Below, in pieces: positions 15,409-23,335 of a stretch of DNA of 64,000 nt. Each line of letters opens with the position of its first letter. Within the stretch, counting starts at the first letter, position 1. The notes beneath the pieces are model-generated. The model did not search any database and was not told the origin of the DNA. It saw nothing but the letters and a program-made list of their open reading frames with translations. The translations under genes were made by a program, and so were the position numbers. The stretch is from Streptomyces sp. GS7 (GTDB lineage Bacteria; Actinomycetota; Actinomycetes; Streptomycetales; Streptomycetaceae): NCBI RefSeq assembly GCF_009834125.1, contig NZ_CP047146.1, positions 8,834,501 to 8,898,500 of the forward strand, written 5' to 3'.

Positions 15409-16803
15409 GGGCGTGTACGGAACTTTGTGTAAGTCCTCGTTTTTCACTTGGTGTTGAGCCGGTCCTCGAAGAAGAGTGAGAACTGGTTGAGTGCCTTCTT
15501 CCAGTGTGCCGCGACGTGGTTGACATCGCGCGCTCTGGGGGTGATCTGCTCGCGGACGGCGAGGTAGAGCACCTTCAACGCGGCCTGCTCGGAGGGGAAG
15601 TGTCCGCGGTTGCGGGTGGCTTTCCGCAGCCGTGCGTTGATCGACTCGATCAGATTCGTCGAGTAGACGACCTTCCTTATCTCCGGCGGGAAGGCGAGGT
15701 AGGGCGTGAATTCGCTCCACGCAGCCTGCCAGGTCCGCACAATTGCGGGATACCGCTGGCCCAGCTCGCCTGCGGCGAAGTCGGCGAGGGCCTGCTCGGC
15801 GGCTTGCTCGGTCGGCGCGGTGTAGATGGCCTTCAACTCCGTTACGAGCTTTGCGTGGTGCTGCTTGGAGGCGAACCTCAGCGAGGCACGGATCAAGTGG
15901 ATCACACACGTCTGAACGGTGGCTTTGGGCCAGGTTCCGGTGACCGCGTCGGGCAGGCCCTTGAGTCCGTCGCAGGCGACGATGCACACGTCCTCGACCC
16001 CGCGGTTGCGGAGCTCGGACAGCACGGTCATCCAGGTCGTGGCGCCTTCGCCCTCGTCGCCGGCCCACAGGCCGAGCACGTCCTTGCAGCCGTCCATGTC
16101 CACGCCGACGGCCAGGTAGACCGGTCGGGAGGCTACGGAGCCGGAGCGGATCTTCACCCAGAGCGCGTCGATGTAGATGATCGGCCAGAGGGCGTCCAGC
16201 GGTCTGTTCTGCCATGCGTCGAGCTCGTCGGTGACGGCGTCGGTGACCTTGCTGATCAGGTCCGGTGAGACCTCGACGCCGTACATGCCGGCCAGGTGCG
16301 AGCGGATGTCACGCACCGACATACCGCGCGCGTACAGCGACAGGACCTGCTCGTTGAAGCCTGCCAGCCGCCTGGCGTGCTTGGGTACCAGCTGCGGTTC
16401 GAAGGACCCGTCACGGTCCCTGGGAACGGCCAGCGTGACCGCCCCGGCATCGGTCAGCACCGTCTTCGGCGAGGTGCCGTTGCGGCTGTTGCCCGAGCCG
16501 CGGCCCGCCCGATCGTGCTTCTCGTATCCGAGGTGGTCGGTCATCTCCGCGTCCAGGGCCCGCTCCAGCACGGCCCGGGTCACCTCCGTCAGCAGCCCGC
16601 CTTCACCCAGCAGGGCAGCCCCCGAAGCGTCGACGCGGTCCATCAGCCGCTCGACGACCTCATCCACGAGCTTGTCCTCGACCGGTTCAACGGCCGGGAT
16701 CTCGTTGTCGTTCATGTCCGTCCGTCCCGGCTGGTCAAAGCCCAGGTCAGGGCCCCGGCCAGCCTGTCACATCACGGACTTACACGATCTTTCAGACACA
16801 CCC
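15409..16803 (-). mobile_element. IS256-family insertion sequence, apparently intact
   Basis: It is 1,395 bp. Terminal inverted repeats read GGGCGTGTACGGAAC at the left and GGGTGTGTCTGAAAG inward from the right. Each is followed within 30 bases by GTGTAAGTCC. A single full-length transposase gene fills the element. The flanking 8-bp duplications are perfect, so boundaries are well defined. Confidence 0.92.
15444..16715 (-). CDS. IS256-family (mutator-type) transposase
   Basis: The product is 423 aa, the family's usual length. Motifs include GYEKHDRAGRGSGNSRNGTS near the N-terminus, LSLYARGMSVRDI, the catalytic aspartates in IYIDALWVKI and IVACDGLKGLPDAV, the family CxxH region (VQTCVIHLIRASLRF), and the glutamate in STNLIESINARLRK. 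No disruption is visible. It moves the element by a DDE reaction. Confidence 0.95.
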   Translation of the reverse strand: MNDNEIPAVEPVEDKLVDEVVERLMDRVDASGAALLGEGGLLTEVTRAVLERALDAEMTDHLGYEKHDRAGRGSGNSRNGTSPKTVLTDAGAVTLAVPRDRDGSFEPQLVPKHARRLAGFNEQVLSLYARGMSVRDIRSHLAGMYGVEVSPDLISKVTDAVTDELDAWQNRPLDALWPIIYIDALWVKIRSGSVASRPVYLAVGVDMDGCKDVLGLWAGDEGEGATTWMTVLSELRNRGVEDVCIVACDGLKGLPDAVTGTWPKATVQTCVIHLIRASLRFASKQHHAKLVTELKAIYTAPTEQAAEQALADFAAGELGQRYPAIVRTWQAAWSEFTPYLAFPPEIRKVVYSTNLIESINARLRKATRNRGHFPSEQAALKVLYLAVREQITPRARDVNHVAAHWKKALNQFSLFFEDRLNTK

Positions 16804-16864
16804 ACTCAAGGCGGTCGACCAGGTTCTCGTACCGGCGCCGGGCCAGTTCGTCCTTTGCGGGCAT
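16804..16864 (-). pseudogene. 5' fragment of an ORF split by the IS256-type element
   Basis: ATG at 16864 with GGGGAG upstream reads MPAKDELARRRYENLVDRLE and then enters the target duplication. Removing the IS and one duplication keeps the frame open into 15400 and leftward. The first 20 residues look like real protein, but the rest is doubtful. It would be the third gene of the leftward ArsR-VOC group. No function can be assigned. Confidence 0.35.
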
Positions 16865-16999
16865 CGAGCGACAGCTCCCCACCCTCTGCCCGCAGCGCAT
16901 GTGCGCCATATGTGCGCTGCGAGCGCGAGAGCCCTTCCGTCTGCTGGACGAATGGGCTCCTGAACTGGTGTTTCTCTGTGCCCCCGGCAGGAGAGGCGG

Positions 17000-17422
17000 T
17001 CAGGGGCGGGGTTCGAGAAATTCCAGGCGGTTGCCGAGCTTGTCGAAGGTATAGAAGCGGTTGTGGCCGGGGAAGTTGTCGTCCCAGGTCACGTCGTGGC
17101 CGTGTGCCTCCAGGCGCTTGGCGAGGTCGGGGAGTGAGTGCACAAGGATTCCTGGGTGGGCTTTGGTAGCGGGGCGGAAGTCGGTTTCCACACCGAGGTG
17201 TACTTCGAGGCTGCCGCCGCGGAACCAGCAGCCGCCGCGGGCCGCGAGGGCCGGAGGCTTTGCCAGCTCGGTCATGCCCAGCACGCCGCCCCAGAAATCG
17301 CGGCACAGGTCCTCGGCGCCCGCGGGGATGGCGAGCTGGACGTGGTGCAGCGGGCCGAAGGCGAACTCGGTGGTGGAGTTCTCGGTGGTCATGCGCTTTC
17401 TCGTCTCCTCAGTGGTGTTCAT
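17000..17422 (-). CDS. VOC-fold (glyoxalase/bleomycin-resistance-type) protein
   Basis: The product is 140 aa from ATG at 17422, which has AGGA seven bases upstream and overlaps the ArsR gene by 14 bases; an in-frame ATG at 17392 is the alternative. Two beta-alpha-beta units are visible: LHHVQLAIPAGAEDLCRDFW with FWGGVLGMTEL, then HPGILVHSLPDLAKRLEAHG and RFYTFDKLGNRLEFLEPRP. The conserved His (HHVQ) and Glu (RLEFLE) are in the places used for metal binding in this fold. The substrate is unknown. Coupling to an ArsR regulator suggests an induced detoxification role. Confidence 0.8.
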   Translation of the reverse strand: MNTTEETRKRMTTENSTTEFAFGPLHHVQLAIPAGAEDLCRDFWGGVLGMTELAKPPALAARGGCWFRGGSLEVHLGVETDFRPATKAHPGILVHSLPDLAKRLEAHGHDVTWDDNFPGHNRFYTFDKLGNRLEFLEPRP

Positions 17423-17789
17423 GAGGGTTTCCTGGCTCGGGTGGTGCTGGATGCGTGGCCAGGTGCAGGAGGGTGGCGAGCAGGGACGGTAGGTGCGGGT
17501 TGGTGGTGCGGTAGAGCGTGCGGTTGCCGTCGCGGCGCACGGTGACCAGGCCCGCCGCTCGCAGTCGGGCGAGGCTCTGGGAGACGGCGGCGTAGTCCGT
17601 ACCGATGCGCTCTGTCAGTTCTCCGACCGAGAGTTCCTGGAGTGCCAGGGCCTCCAGCAGCCGGACCCGTATAGGTCCGGCCAGAGTTTTCAACATCGCT
17701 ACCAGAGCGCCGACTTCGGCGTCTTCGAAGGGCGCGGTGGTCGTGCGGACCGGGAGGAGCACGACGTCGGGCTCATGGACAGCATGCAT
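17409..17789 (-). CDS. ArsR-family winged-helix regulator
   Basis: The product is 126 aa, with ATG at 17789 behind AAAGGAG. The core is typical ArsR: MLKTLAGPIRVRLLEALALQ, LSVGELTERIGTDYAAVSQS and VTVRRDGNRTLYRTTNPHL. No ELCVCDL-type Cys pair is present in the DNA-recognition helix. The C-terminus ends in HLATHPAPPEPGNPHEHH, whose histidines could bind metal. It overlaps the VOC gene and probably regulates it. The ACT-like gene upstream overlaps this start. Confidence 0.85.
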   Translation of the reverse strand: MHAVHEPDVVLLPVRTTTAPFEDAEVGALVAMLKTLAGPIRVRLLEALALQELSVGELTERIGTDYAAVSQSLARLRAAGLVTVRRDGNRTLYRTTNPHLPSLLATLLHLATHPAPPEPGNPHEHH

Positions 17790-18144
17790 CGGCCGTGCTC
17801 CTTTCCTGCGCGTGTGCGTGGGTGCCGGGTGCGGGTGTGTGGCACCGGTGCCAGTGCAGATCGCGTACGTACGGCACGCGGGAGAGCTGGTTGACGAGGT
17901 GGTCCAGGGGGCCGGTTTCCGGGCCGTCCAGGGTGACCGTCGCTCGCAGGTAGACGGTGGCGCCGAGGCGGCTGGCGTGCAGGGCCTGGAGGTGGGCGCC
18001 GGGTCTGCTGAGGGCCAGCACGCACAGTGCGCGTACCTTGGCCGCCGCCTGGTGGTCGCAGTGGATGTGGATCGTGGCGAGGGCTGAGACCGGGGTGGCG
18101 GGCGGACCGCTCTTTTTCGCATGCGTACGGGGCAGGAATCGCAT
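17773..18144 (-). CDS. ACT-like protein resembling the MgtC C-terminal domain
   Basis: The product is 123 aa, with ATG at 18144 behind AAGAGG. Residues about 25-100 form beta-alpha-beta-beta-alpha-beta text (ATIHIHCDHQAAAKVRALCV, LQALHASRLGATVYLRATV, LVNQLSRVPYVRDLHWHRC). It parallels the tail of the MgtC protein encoded at 25049 (EAVSRLSLEPAVSAVSWTV). A stand-alone sensor or partner for magnesium homeostasis is inferred. The stop overlaps the ArsR start, so the genes are coupled. The Cys-rich last residues (HRCHTP, DACCP) are unusual. Confidence 0.55.
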   Translation of the reverse strand: MRFLPRTHAKKSGPPATPVSALATIHIHCDHQAAAKVRALCVLALSRPGAHLQALHASRLGATVYLRATVTLDGPETGPLDHLVNQLSRVPYVRDLHWHRCHTPAPGTHAHAQERSTADACCP

Positions 18145-18199
18145 GGGTACCTCTTGGGTCACTTCTGGTCGGGAAGTGGTGGGGGGTGGAAAGGGGCGG

Positions 18200-18664
18200 T
18201 CAGGCGATGTTCCGGAAGCGGGTCCCGGGCGCCAGCTGTGGGTTCAATGCGTAGCCCCCCTGATGCACGGTGCGGATCAGGGCCTGGTGTTCGGAGCCGA
18301 GCTTGCGGCGCAGGCGGGCGATGTGGACGTCGACGGTGCTCAGGTCGCCCGTGGGCGTCTGCTGCCACACCAGTTCCATCAGCTGCCGTGGGGTGTAGAC
18401 GCAGTCGGGGTGGGCGGCGAGGTAGGCGATCAGCTCGAACTCCATGCAGGTGAGGCGAAGTTGACGGCCTCCGGCCGAGGCTCGGCGGGTGCCGCAGTCG
18501 ACGACGAGGCCGTCCACGCGGTAGACCGGGGCCCGGGGCAGCTCCACAGCCGCGGGTGTGTGAGGTGACTGCCGTACGAGCCAGGTTCTGCTGCGTCCCC
18601 GCGGTGCGGGCACGGGCGTTCGGTCATGGTGGACACGGTTAGCCGTGCGCTGGTTCAGTGCCAT
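18200..18664 (-). CDS. OmpR/PhoB-type winged-helix protein lacking a receiver domain
   Basis: The product is 154 aa. The C-terminal 100 residues are a Trans_reg_C domain: RQLRLTCMEFELIAYLAAHP, RQLMELVWQQTPTGDLSTVD, VHIARLRRKLGSEHQALIRT, VHQGGYAL. The N-terminal 50 residues are basic and lack the Asp/Lys receiver motifs, so it cannot be a normal response regulator. It may be controlled by level or by another protein. It lies upstream of the ACT/ArsR/VOC group and downstream of the NRAMP gene on the same strand. Confidence 0.78.
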   Translation of the reverse strand: MALNQRTANRVHHDRTPVPAPRGRSRTWLVRQSPHTPAAVELPRAPVYRVDGLVVDCGTRRASAGGRQLRLTCMEFELIAYLAAHPDCVYTPRQLMELVWQQTPTGDLSTVDVHIARLRRKLGSEHQALIRTVHQGGYALNPQLAPGTRFRNIA

Positions 18665-18870
18665 GTCGGTTCCTGTCAGGTCGGTGTGTTGACGACAGCC
18701 GTGGTCGGAAGGTCGGGCGCCGAGGGCGGAGCCGTCGTGGGCGCCGGTACGGCGCGGCGGGCAGCGGGCTCCAGCCGGAGGGACGAGCCGGATCGGGCGA
18801 GGGCGTCATGACGTCTCCAGGGCGGGGACGTGCATGCGGACTCATTCCCCATGCGGTGCGCGTGGGGCCG

Positions 18871-19146
18871 TTAGTGCCAGGTGGCTTCGAGGCGGCGTCG
18901 GCCGTCGGGGCCGGTGACGGTGTGCCAGTGGGCGTGCGGGCGAGCGGGCCGCTGCTGGTCGGTGGCCCTGGTGACGGACGCTGGGCTGGGGAGCGTGCGC
19001 AGGACGGGGCTGTCGAGGGGGCTGTCGGCGATGCGCCGTACCACTGTGGCGACCAGGCCGAGGAGGGCGCGGCCGGTGTTCCGGCTTCGGGCGGAGGGGC
19101 GGTGGATGGCGGGGCGGTGGATGTGGACTGCGGTGAAGACGGACAT
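18871..19146 (-). CDS. Small basic hypothetical protein
   Basis: It is supported mainly by an excellent ribosome-binding site, GGAGGTGA, seven bases before the ATG at 19146. The 91 residues are rich in Arg, His and Thr (MSVFTAVHIHRPAIHRPSAR) and end HTVTGPDGRRRLEATWH. No family recognised. It lies in the leftward group between the NRAMP transporter and the winged-helix gene. Confidence 0.5.
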   Translation of the reverse strand: MSVFTAVHIHRPAIHRPSARSRNTGRALLGLVATVVRRIADSPLDSPVLRTLPSPASVTRATDQQRPARPHAHWHTVTGPDGRRRLEATWH

Positions 19147-19259
19147 GCGGGAGTCACCTCCGTTGAGCGGCGCGGTCGGCGGCGGGCAGGCGTGGCCGAG
19201 GGCGGGCGAACGATTCAGTGGTGTGCGGGCTTCAGCGCCCGCGCGGCGCTAGGGCCGAG

Positions 19260-19595
19260 TCAGGCGTGGACGGCCAGGGTGGCGGCTTCGGCGATGCGCT
19301 CGGCCGCGGGCAGTGGCAGGTCGGTGAAGCGGGCGAGCCAGTGGGCGTCGTGACCCTGCCGGGCGAGGACGTAAGCCAGGTGCACGCGTGGCTCGTACGT
19401 GACGTGCGGGCCCCGGGGCCCGGGGCAGGTGCTGGGTCCGTCGAGCAGGTAGTCCCACTCAGCGCCGTCATACAGGGCCAGCTGCACGCGCGGACAGACA
19501 TGGCCGGTGGGCTGCGGAGCGGTCCGGTTGTCGGTGGCGTGGCGGTGCCGGCGGGCCGGTGCGGTGAGTTTGGTGAGGTGCGGGAGAAGGCGCAT
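19260..19595 (-). CDS. Hypothetical protein, 111 aa, next to NRAMP transporter
   Basis: ATG at 19595 has GGGAGG six bases upstream. The product has two Cys (VCPRVQLALYDGAEWDYLL, STCPGPRGPHV) and a helical C-terminus (HWLARFTDLPLPAAERIAEA). No family recognised. It starts 79 bases after the end of the NRAMP gene on the same strand, so co-transcription is likely. Confidence 0.55.
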   Translation of the reverse strand: MRLLPHLTKLTAPARRHRHATDNRTAPQPTGHVCPRVQLALYDGAEWDYLLDGPSTCPGPRGPHVTYEPRVHLAYVLARQGHDAHWLARFTDLPLPAAERIAEAATLAVHA

Positions 19596-19674
19596 CGGTG
19601 GCCTCCCTTCTCCGTGAGGGGTTGGTGGGGTGGCGGCGGGCGGGGAGGTCCCGCCACCACCCGGGAGGGAGTGG

Positions 19675-21318
19675 TCAGTTGCCGAGGGCGACCTGGACGA
19701 TCTTGATGACGACCAGGACCATCGCGATCAGCAGGTAGGTGCGCAGGGCGCCCATGCCGATCTTGCGGCCGGTGGACATGACCGGCCGGGTCAGTGTCTC
19801 CAGTGGCGGCATCCGCCAGTTGTCGCGGCCGGTGCGGTCGATGGGGTCTTCCTTGGTGGCGGTGCGCCGGCGGGTGAAGGCGTAGCCGGCGGCCAGCACC
19901 CCGGCGACACCGCAGCCGGCCATGATGTCCAGGATCATGTTGGAGCTGATGTCCGGGAAGAGCACCGAAGCTGTCAGGATGATCGACAGCGACACCAGAA
20001 CACCGACGACCGCCGCCGTGAAGGCGTTGGTCTTCGGTCCGTTCACCCAGGGGCCGAGGACCTGCTTGTCGTTGCAGAGCAGCAGCAGGAAGACCGAGGC
20101 GGAGGGCAGCAGGACCCCGGCGAGCGTCTGCACGCCCTGGGTGAGCAGGCCGAGCGGGGAGCCGGGGATCAGCACGATGGTGGCCGCGGCGGCGACCAGG
20201 CCGGCGTAGACGGCGTAGAAGCCCTTCGCGCCCTTGATGCCCCGGTGCAGGGAGTGCTTCATCCCGAACACGTCGCCGATGGCGTACGCGGTGGACAGCG
20301 ACACCGCGAACGCGCCGATGATCGAGGCGTCCAGCAGGGCGATCGCGAAGAGGACGCCGGCGACCTTGCCGGCCTTGGCCTCGATGCCGGTGATCAGGCC
20401 CGCGGTGTCAGTGAAGTTGCCAAAGCCCTTGGTGCCGGCGAAGGCGGCGGCGACCAGGCCCATCATGGCGGCGGCGCCGATGACGACGATGGCGATGCCG
20501 ATCCACAGGTCGGCCTTCTCGTACTTCATGAAGCGCGGGGTGATGCGCTTGTCGATGACGTAGGACTGCTGGAAGAACAGCTGCCACGGGGCGACGGTGG
20601 TGCCCACGATGCCGATGATCAGCAGCATGACGGTGGCCAGCTCACCGGATCCGCCGGGGATGACCGGGACCACGAAGTCGTGCGCCATCTGCGACGTCTT
20701 GGGGTGGATCATGAAGTAGAGGGGGACCAGGAGCAGCGAGGCGGCGCACAGGGCGACGGCGATCCGCTCGAAGCGGCGGAAGGAGCCGGTGAACGCGGAG
20801 GCGATGATGATGGCGGCGGCCAGGATCACCGAGGCGGCCTTCGGCAGGCCCAGATAGTCGGCGGCCATCGTGATGCCGATGAACTCGGTGACCAGGGTCA
20901 GCGCGTTGAGCAGGAACAGGTCGATGACACTGAACGCGCCCCAGAACTTCCCGAACCGCTCCAGGATGAGGCGGGCGTGGCCGACGCCGGTGACGGCGCC
21001 GAGGCGCAGCACCATCTCCTGGTTGACGTACAGGACGGGGATGAGCAGGAGCAGGGTCCACAGCAGCTGGGTGCTGTAGTTCTGGCCGGCCTGGCCGTAG
21101 GTGGCGAAGGCGCCGGCGTCGTTGTCGCCGACCATCACGATCAGGCCGGGCCCGACTATCGCCAGCAGAGTCTTGAACTTCGCGGACAGGCCCCGGCGCT
21201 CGCCGTTGTCGTCCTGCTTGATGGTGCCGAGCGCGCCACGGATGTCGCCCACGTGCGCGTCGTCCAGCACAGCGGTGCGCTGCGCGGGAATCGATGGGGT
21301 GGTGGTGAGGTTGGTCAT
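19675..21318 (-). CDS. NRAMP-family divalent metal transporter with atypical metal-site motifs
   Basis: The product is 547 aa, with a long cytoplasmic N-terminus and about eleven membrane segments. The first membrane helix reads GPGLIVMVGDNDAGAFATYG (56-75), so the canonical DPGN is DNDAG here. The sixth reads GTTVAPWQLFFQQ (240-252) instead of the usual A/V-M-P-H. Classical Mn/Fe transporters coordinate metal through DPGN and the helix-6 methionine. Loss of both is a feature of NRAMP-related magnesium transporters, so Mg or Mn specificity is open. It is a plasma-membrane importer in a metal-homeostasis island. A leader ORF lies 142 bases upstream. Confidence 0.88.
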   Translation of the reverse strand: MTNLTTTPSIPAQRTAVLDDAHVGDIRGALGTIKQDDNGERRGLSAKFKTLLAIVGPGLIVMVGDNDAGAFATYGQAGQNYSTQLLWTLLLLIPVLYVNQEMVLRLGAVTGVGHARLILERFGKFWGAFSVIDLFLLNALTLVTEFIGITMAADYLGLPKAASVILAAAIIIASAFTGSFRRFERIAVALCAASLLLVPLYFMIHPKTSQMAHDFVVPVIPGGSGELATVMLLIIGIVGTTVAPWQLFFQQSYVIDKRITPRFMKYEKADLWIGIAIVVIGAAAMMGLVAAAFAGTKGFGNFTDTAGLITGIEAKAGKVAGVLFAIALLDASIIGAFAVSLSTAYAIGDVFGMKHSLHRGIKGAKGFYAVYAGLVAAAATIVLIPGSPLGLLTQGVQTLAGVLLPSASVFLLLLCNDKQVLGPWVNGPKTNAFTAAVVGVLVSLSIILTASVLFPDISSNMILDIMAGCGVAGVLAAGYAFTRRRTATKEDPIDRTGRDNWRMPPLETLTRPVMSTGRKIGMGALRTYLLIAMVLVVIKIVQVALGN

Positions 21319-21459
21319 GGAAGCCTCCCGGGTCCCCCGGCGGGGGAGGTTGGGGTACGCAGCAGCGATCTCCCCTGCGAGCGCGCAGCACAGCGACCCG
21401 GGACGGCCGGTGGCCGTACGGGTGCCTAGGCAGGGTGGGGGAGCGCGCAGAGGAGGTGG

Positions 21460-21537
21460 TTACCGCGTACCGGAGGTCGGAGAAGACATACGGATGCGGG
21501 GCCTACTGTGGCCCGGACTACTGCAACTGCTATCCAT
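21460..21537 (-). CDS. Leader peptide candidate upstream of the NRAMP gene
   Basis: ATG at 21537 follows AAGGAGG with nine bases between, which is stronger than most sites here. It encodes 25 residues, MDSSCSSSPGHSRPRIRMSS then PTSGTR, rich in Ser, Pro and Arg, and stops at 21460. The 142-base gap to the transporter could fold into alternative structures. Attenuation through a short ORF is known for magnesium transport genes. Here it is an inference from position. Confidence 0.45.
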   Translation of the reverse strand: MDSSCSSPGHSRPRIRMSSPTSGTR

Positions 21538-21769
21538 GTCTCTCGCCTCCTTGCGGCCGTGGCGCACGCGGGCGCCGAGCGGACACGGCAAGGAGCGGAC
21601 CAGTCCGTACGACTGGTTCACCCCAACTCGTCAGAGCTTTGGCACTGCACGGCGTAATCCCCTTGCGGGGGCAGCCACTTGGGATCACCCCTTAAGTCGG
21701 GGAGATCTGTCCTGAACCTGGGCGTCTCTCGACGTCGTCGGGTCAGTGGCCTATGTCCGTGCAGACGCC

Positions 21770-22090
21770 TCACCGAACGAGGTGCCTTCTTTCAAACCTC
21801 GAAGAGTCTGGCTCATACTTGCGCATTACCGCAACTGCTTGACTCGTTCTTGACTTTCCGTTCCCCGGTACGACACCTTCCGCGGGGCTGTTCCGGCTGG
21901 GTGCGGTGCAGCACGGGACCGATGGTCTGCACCGGAAATCCGTCGAGGTCTCGGAGGTGAACCAGGCGTCGCCCATGCCTTCTGCGGACAGCAGGCTGCC
22001 TACCATGAGCCGGTCGCGGGCAGGGGGGCAGACCGGGCAGACCGAGGGCCATCCATTCGAGTAGCGCGGGCGGCAGCGTACGAGGGGCAT
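21770..22090 (-). CDS. Doubtful small Cys-containing ORF
   Basis: ATG at 22090 has GGAGG nine bases upstream and starts 18 bases after the stop of the membrane protein gene, so coupling is possible. The 106 residues include CRPRYSNGWPSVCPVCPP and PSVPCCTAPS. Composition is mixed and the C-terminal half looks non-coding. It is included because of the translation signal, not because of any recognised family. Confidence 0.3.
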   Translation of the reverse strand: MPLVRCRPRYSNGWPSVCPVCPPARDRLMVGSLLSAEGMGDAWFTSETSTDFRCRPSVPCCTAPSRNSPAEGVVPGNGKSRTSQAVAVMRKYEPDSSRFERRHLVR

Positions 22091-22108
22091 GTCGAGCGCC
22101 CTCCGGCT

Positions 22109-22885
22109 TCACCCGGTGCGTCTGCCGCCCGCTCCGTGCCGCTTCCTGTGGTGCGCTGCCGTAGGGCTCGGGGCGACGGGTGTCCAGACTGTCCATGTGT
22201 CGATGGTGGCCAGGTCCAGATGGGCGTCGTGGGCGATGTCCTGGTGCCGCATGCCGGCGCGGTGCGCGGCGAGCACGGCCTGGCGTAGAGCGTCCGCGCG
22301 GGCCGCAAGCCCGGCGCGTAGCGTCTCGGCGCCGGCGGAGGTGAGGGCGGGGGCGTCTTCGGCGAGTCGGTGAGCGGCCTGGCGTACGGCGCGGCGTACG
22401 GGCGGCAGGCGGGGGTCGTCCGCGGGAATACCGCCGTGTGGTGCCAAGGTCGGATGGGTGCGGTCGCGTCGGGGTGTCGCGTCGGTCAGCAGCCGGACGA
22501 CGGCGATGGGCAGGTGGAGGTGGCGGGCGATGACACGAGCCTCGTAGTCGAGGAGGGCGAGGGTCCAGGCGGCGTAGAGGCGGCGGAGGTCCGGCGCGTT
22601 CGGCCGGTTCAGAAGCGGGCGGACGGCGTCCATGGGGAAGCTTTCCAGGGCGTGGCTGCTGAGCCAGCCCTCTGCGCTGGGCGGCTGCGGCTGCCGGGAG
22701 CGGGCACCCACACGGCGGAGCCGTATCAAGAGCAGGACGGCGATGGCGGTGCCGGCCAGGACGCCCAGGAGCACCGGCCGGACACCGGCGGGGGCGAGGG
22801 CCAGCGCCAAGGTCTCCAGCAGGACCAGAATGGCGAACGTAACGGTCAACGATTCAGCGGCGGGGCCGTGCAATCGACGGTTCAT
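22109..22885 (-). CDS. Two-helix membrane protein with cytoplasmic helical domain
   Basis: The product is 258 aa. Two hydrophobic segments lie near the N-terminus (TVTFAILVLLETLALALAPA and VRPVLLGVLAGTAIAVLLLI). A long Arg/Ala/Leu-rich cytoplasmic part follows, ending in an HTH-like stretch (GMRHQDIAHDAHLDLATIDT) similar to DNA-binding repeats of Streptomyces membrane regulators. Function unknown. The leader region with two hairpins (22995-23110) lies upstream, and the gene is in the metal island. Confidence 0.65.
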   Translation of the reverse strand: MNRRLHGPAAESLTVTFAILVLLETLALALAPAGVRPVLLGVLAGTAIAVLLLIRLRRVGARSRQPQPPSAEGWLSSHALESFPMDAVRPLLNRPNAPDLRRLYAAWTLALLDYEARVIARHLHLPIAVVRLLTDATPRRDRTHPTLAPHGGIPADDPRLPPVRRAVRQAAHRLAEDAPALTSAGAETLRAGLAARADALRQAVLAAHRAGMRHQDIAHDAHLDLATIDTWTVWTPVAPSPTAAHHRKRHGAGGRRTG

Positions 22886-22994
22886 ACCGCACCCCTCCTG
22901 TCCGTGCCTGTGACCGCTCGGTTCGGGAACCGGACGTGCCGGCGGTCACGCGCGAAGGGAATTCCCCACAGCAAAAAGCCTATCGAACGCACGT

Positions 22995-23110
22995 CCCCCT
23001 TGCGTGAATACGCAAGGGGGCATAGCGCTGGGCGGCGTCCTCCATGCAGGCCAAAGCCGGCTCCGAAGAACCCTGCGTAGGGACCGGTTCCAAGGAACCG
23101 CATCACTGAA
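22995..23110. promoter_or_regulatory. Structured leader region with two perfect hairpins
   Basis: CCCCCTTGCGT at 22995-23005 pairs with 23010-23020 around GAAT (11 bp). CGGTTCC/GGAACCG at 23095-23110 forms a second hairpin. The 450 bases between the ArsR gene and the membrane-protein gene hold no clear gene. On the minus strand the first hairpin is followed about 20 bases later by TTTTT, so attenuation is possible. It did not match the M-box or Mn riboswitch consensus I remember. Confidence 0.4.
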
Positions 23111-23335
23111 CGGAGGCAGCCATACGTGAAGCCCCTCCCGGTCAGCGCCGCCCTGTCAGCAGCCGTGGACGGATCGGCGGCTTTCCCCCGGGTGGCTTCG
23201 TTCATGGCGTGCGTTCATGACGCGGTTCGGGCAGCAGGCAGCGATCCACGGACGTGGAAATGTTCAAGGCCCCTGACGGCTTCGAGGTGTCGTGTGACCC
23301 TGAATCTCGGCTGCGGACGCGGTCGCGACAGGAAC

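Noticed and set aside
18639..19157. 172-codon Ser/Pro/Thr-rich minus-strand ORF
   Set aside because: Overlaps the better-supported 91-residue gene with GGAGGTGA; composition looks like an out-of-frame reading.
19630..21429. 599-codon plus-strand frame antisense to the NRAMP gene
   Set aside because: Composition is Gly/Asp/Gln/His repeats typical of antisense frames of membrane proteins; no start signal.
22886..23120. M-box or Mn (yybP-ykoY) riboswitch
   Set aside because: The conserved core sequences I remember for both classes could not be found; kept only as an unclassified structured leader.
22882..23205. 107-codon minus-strand ORF across the hairpin region
   Set aside because: It runs through two perfect hairpins, which better explain the conservation-like structure; no family recognised.
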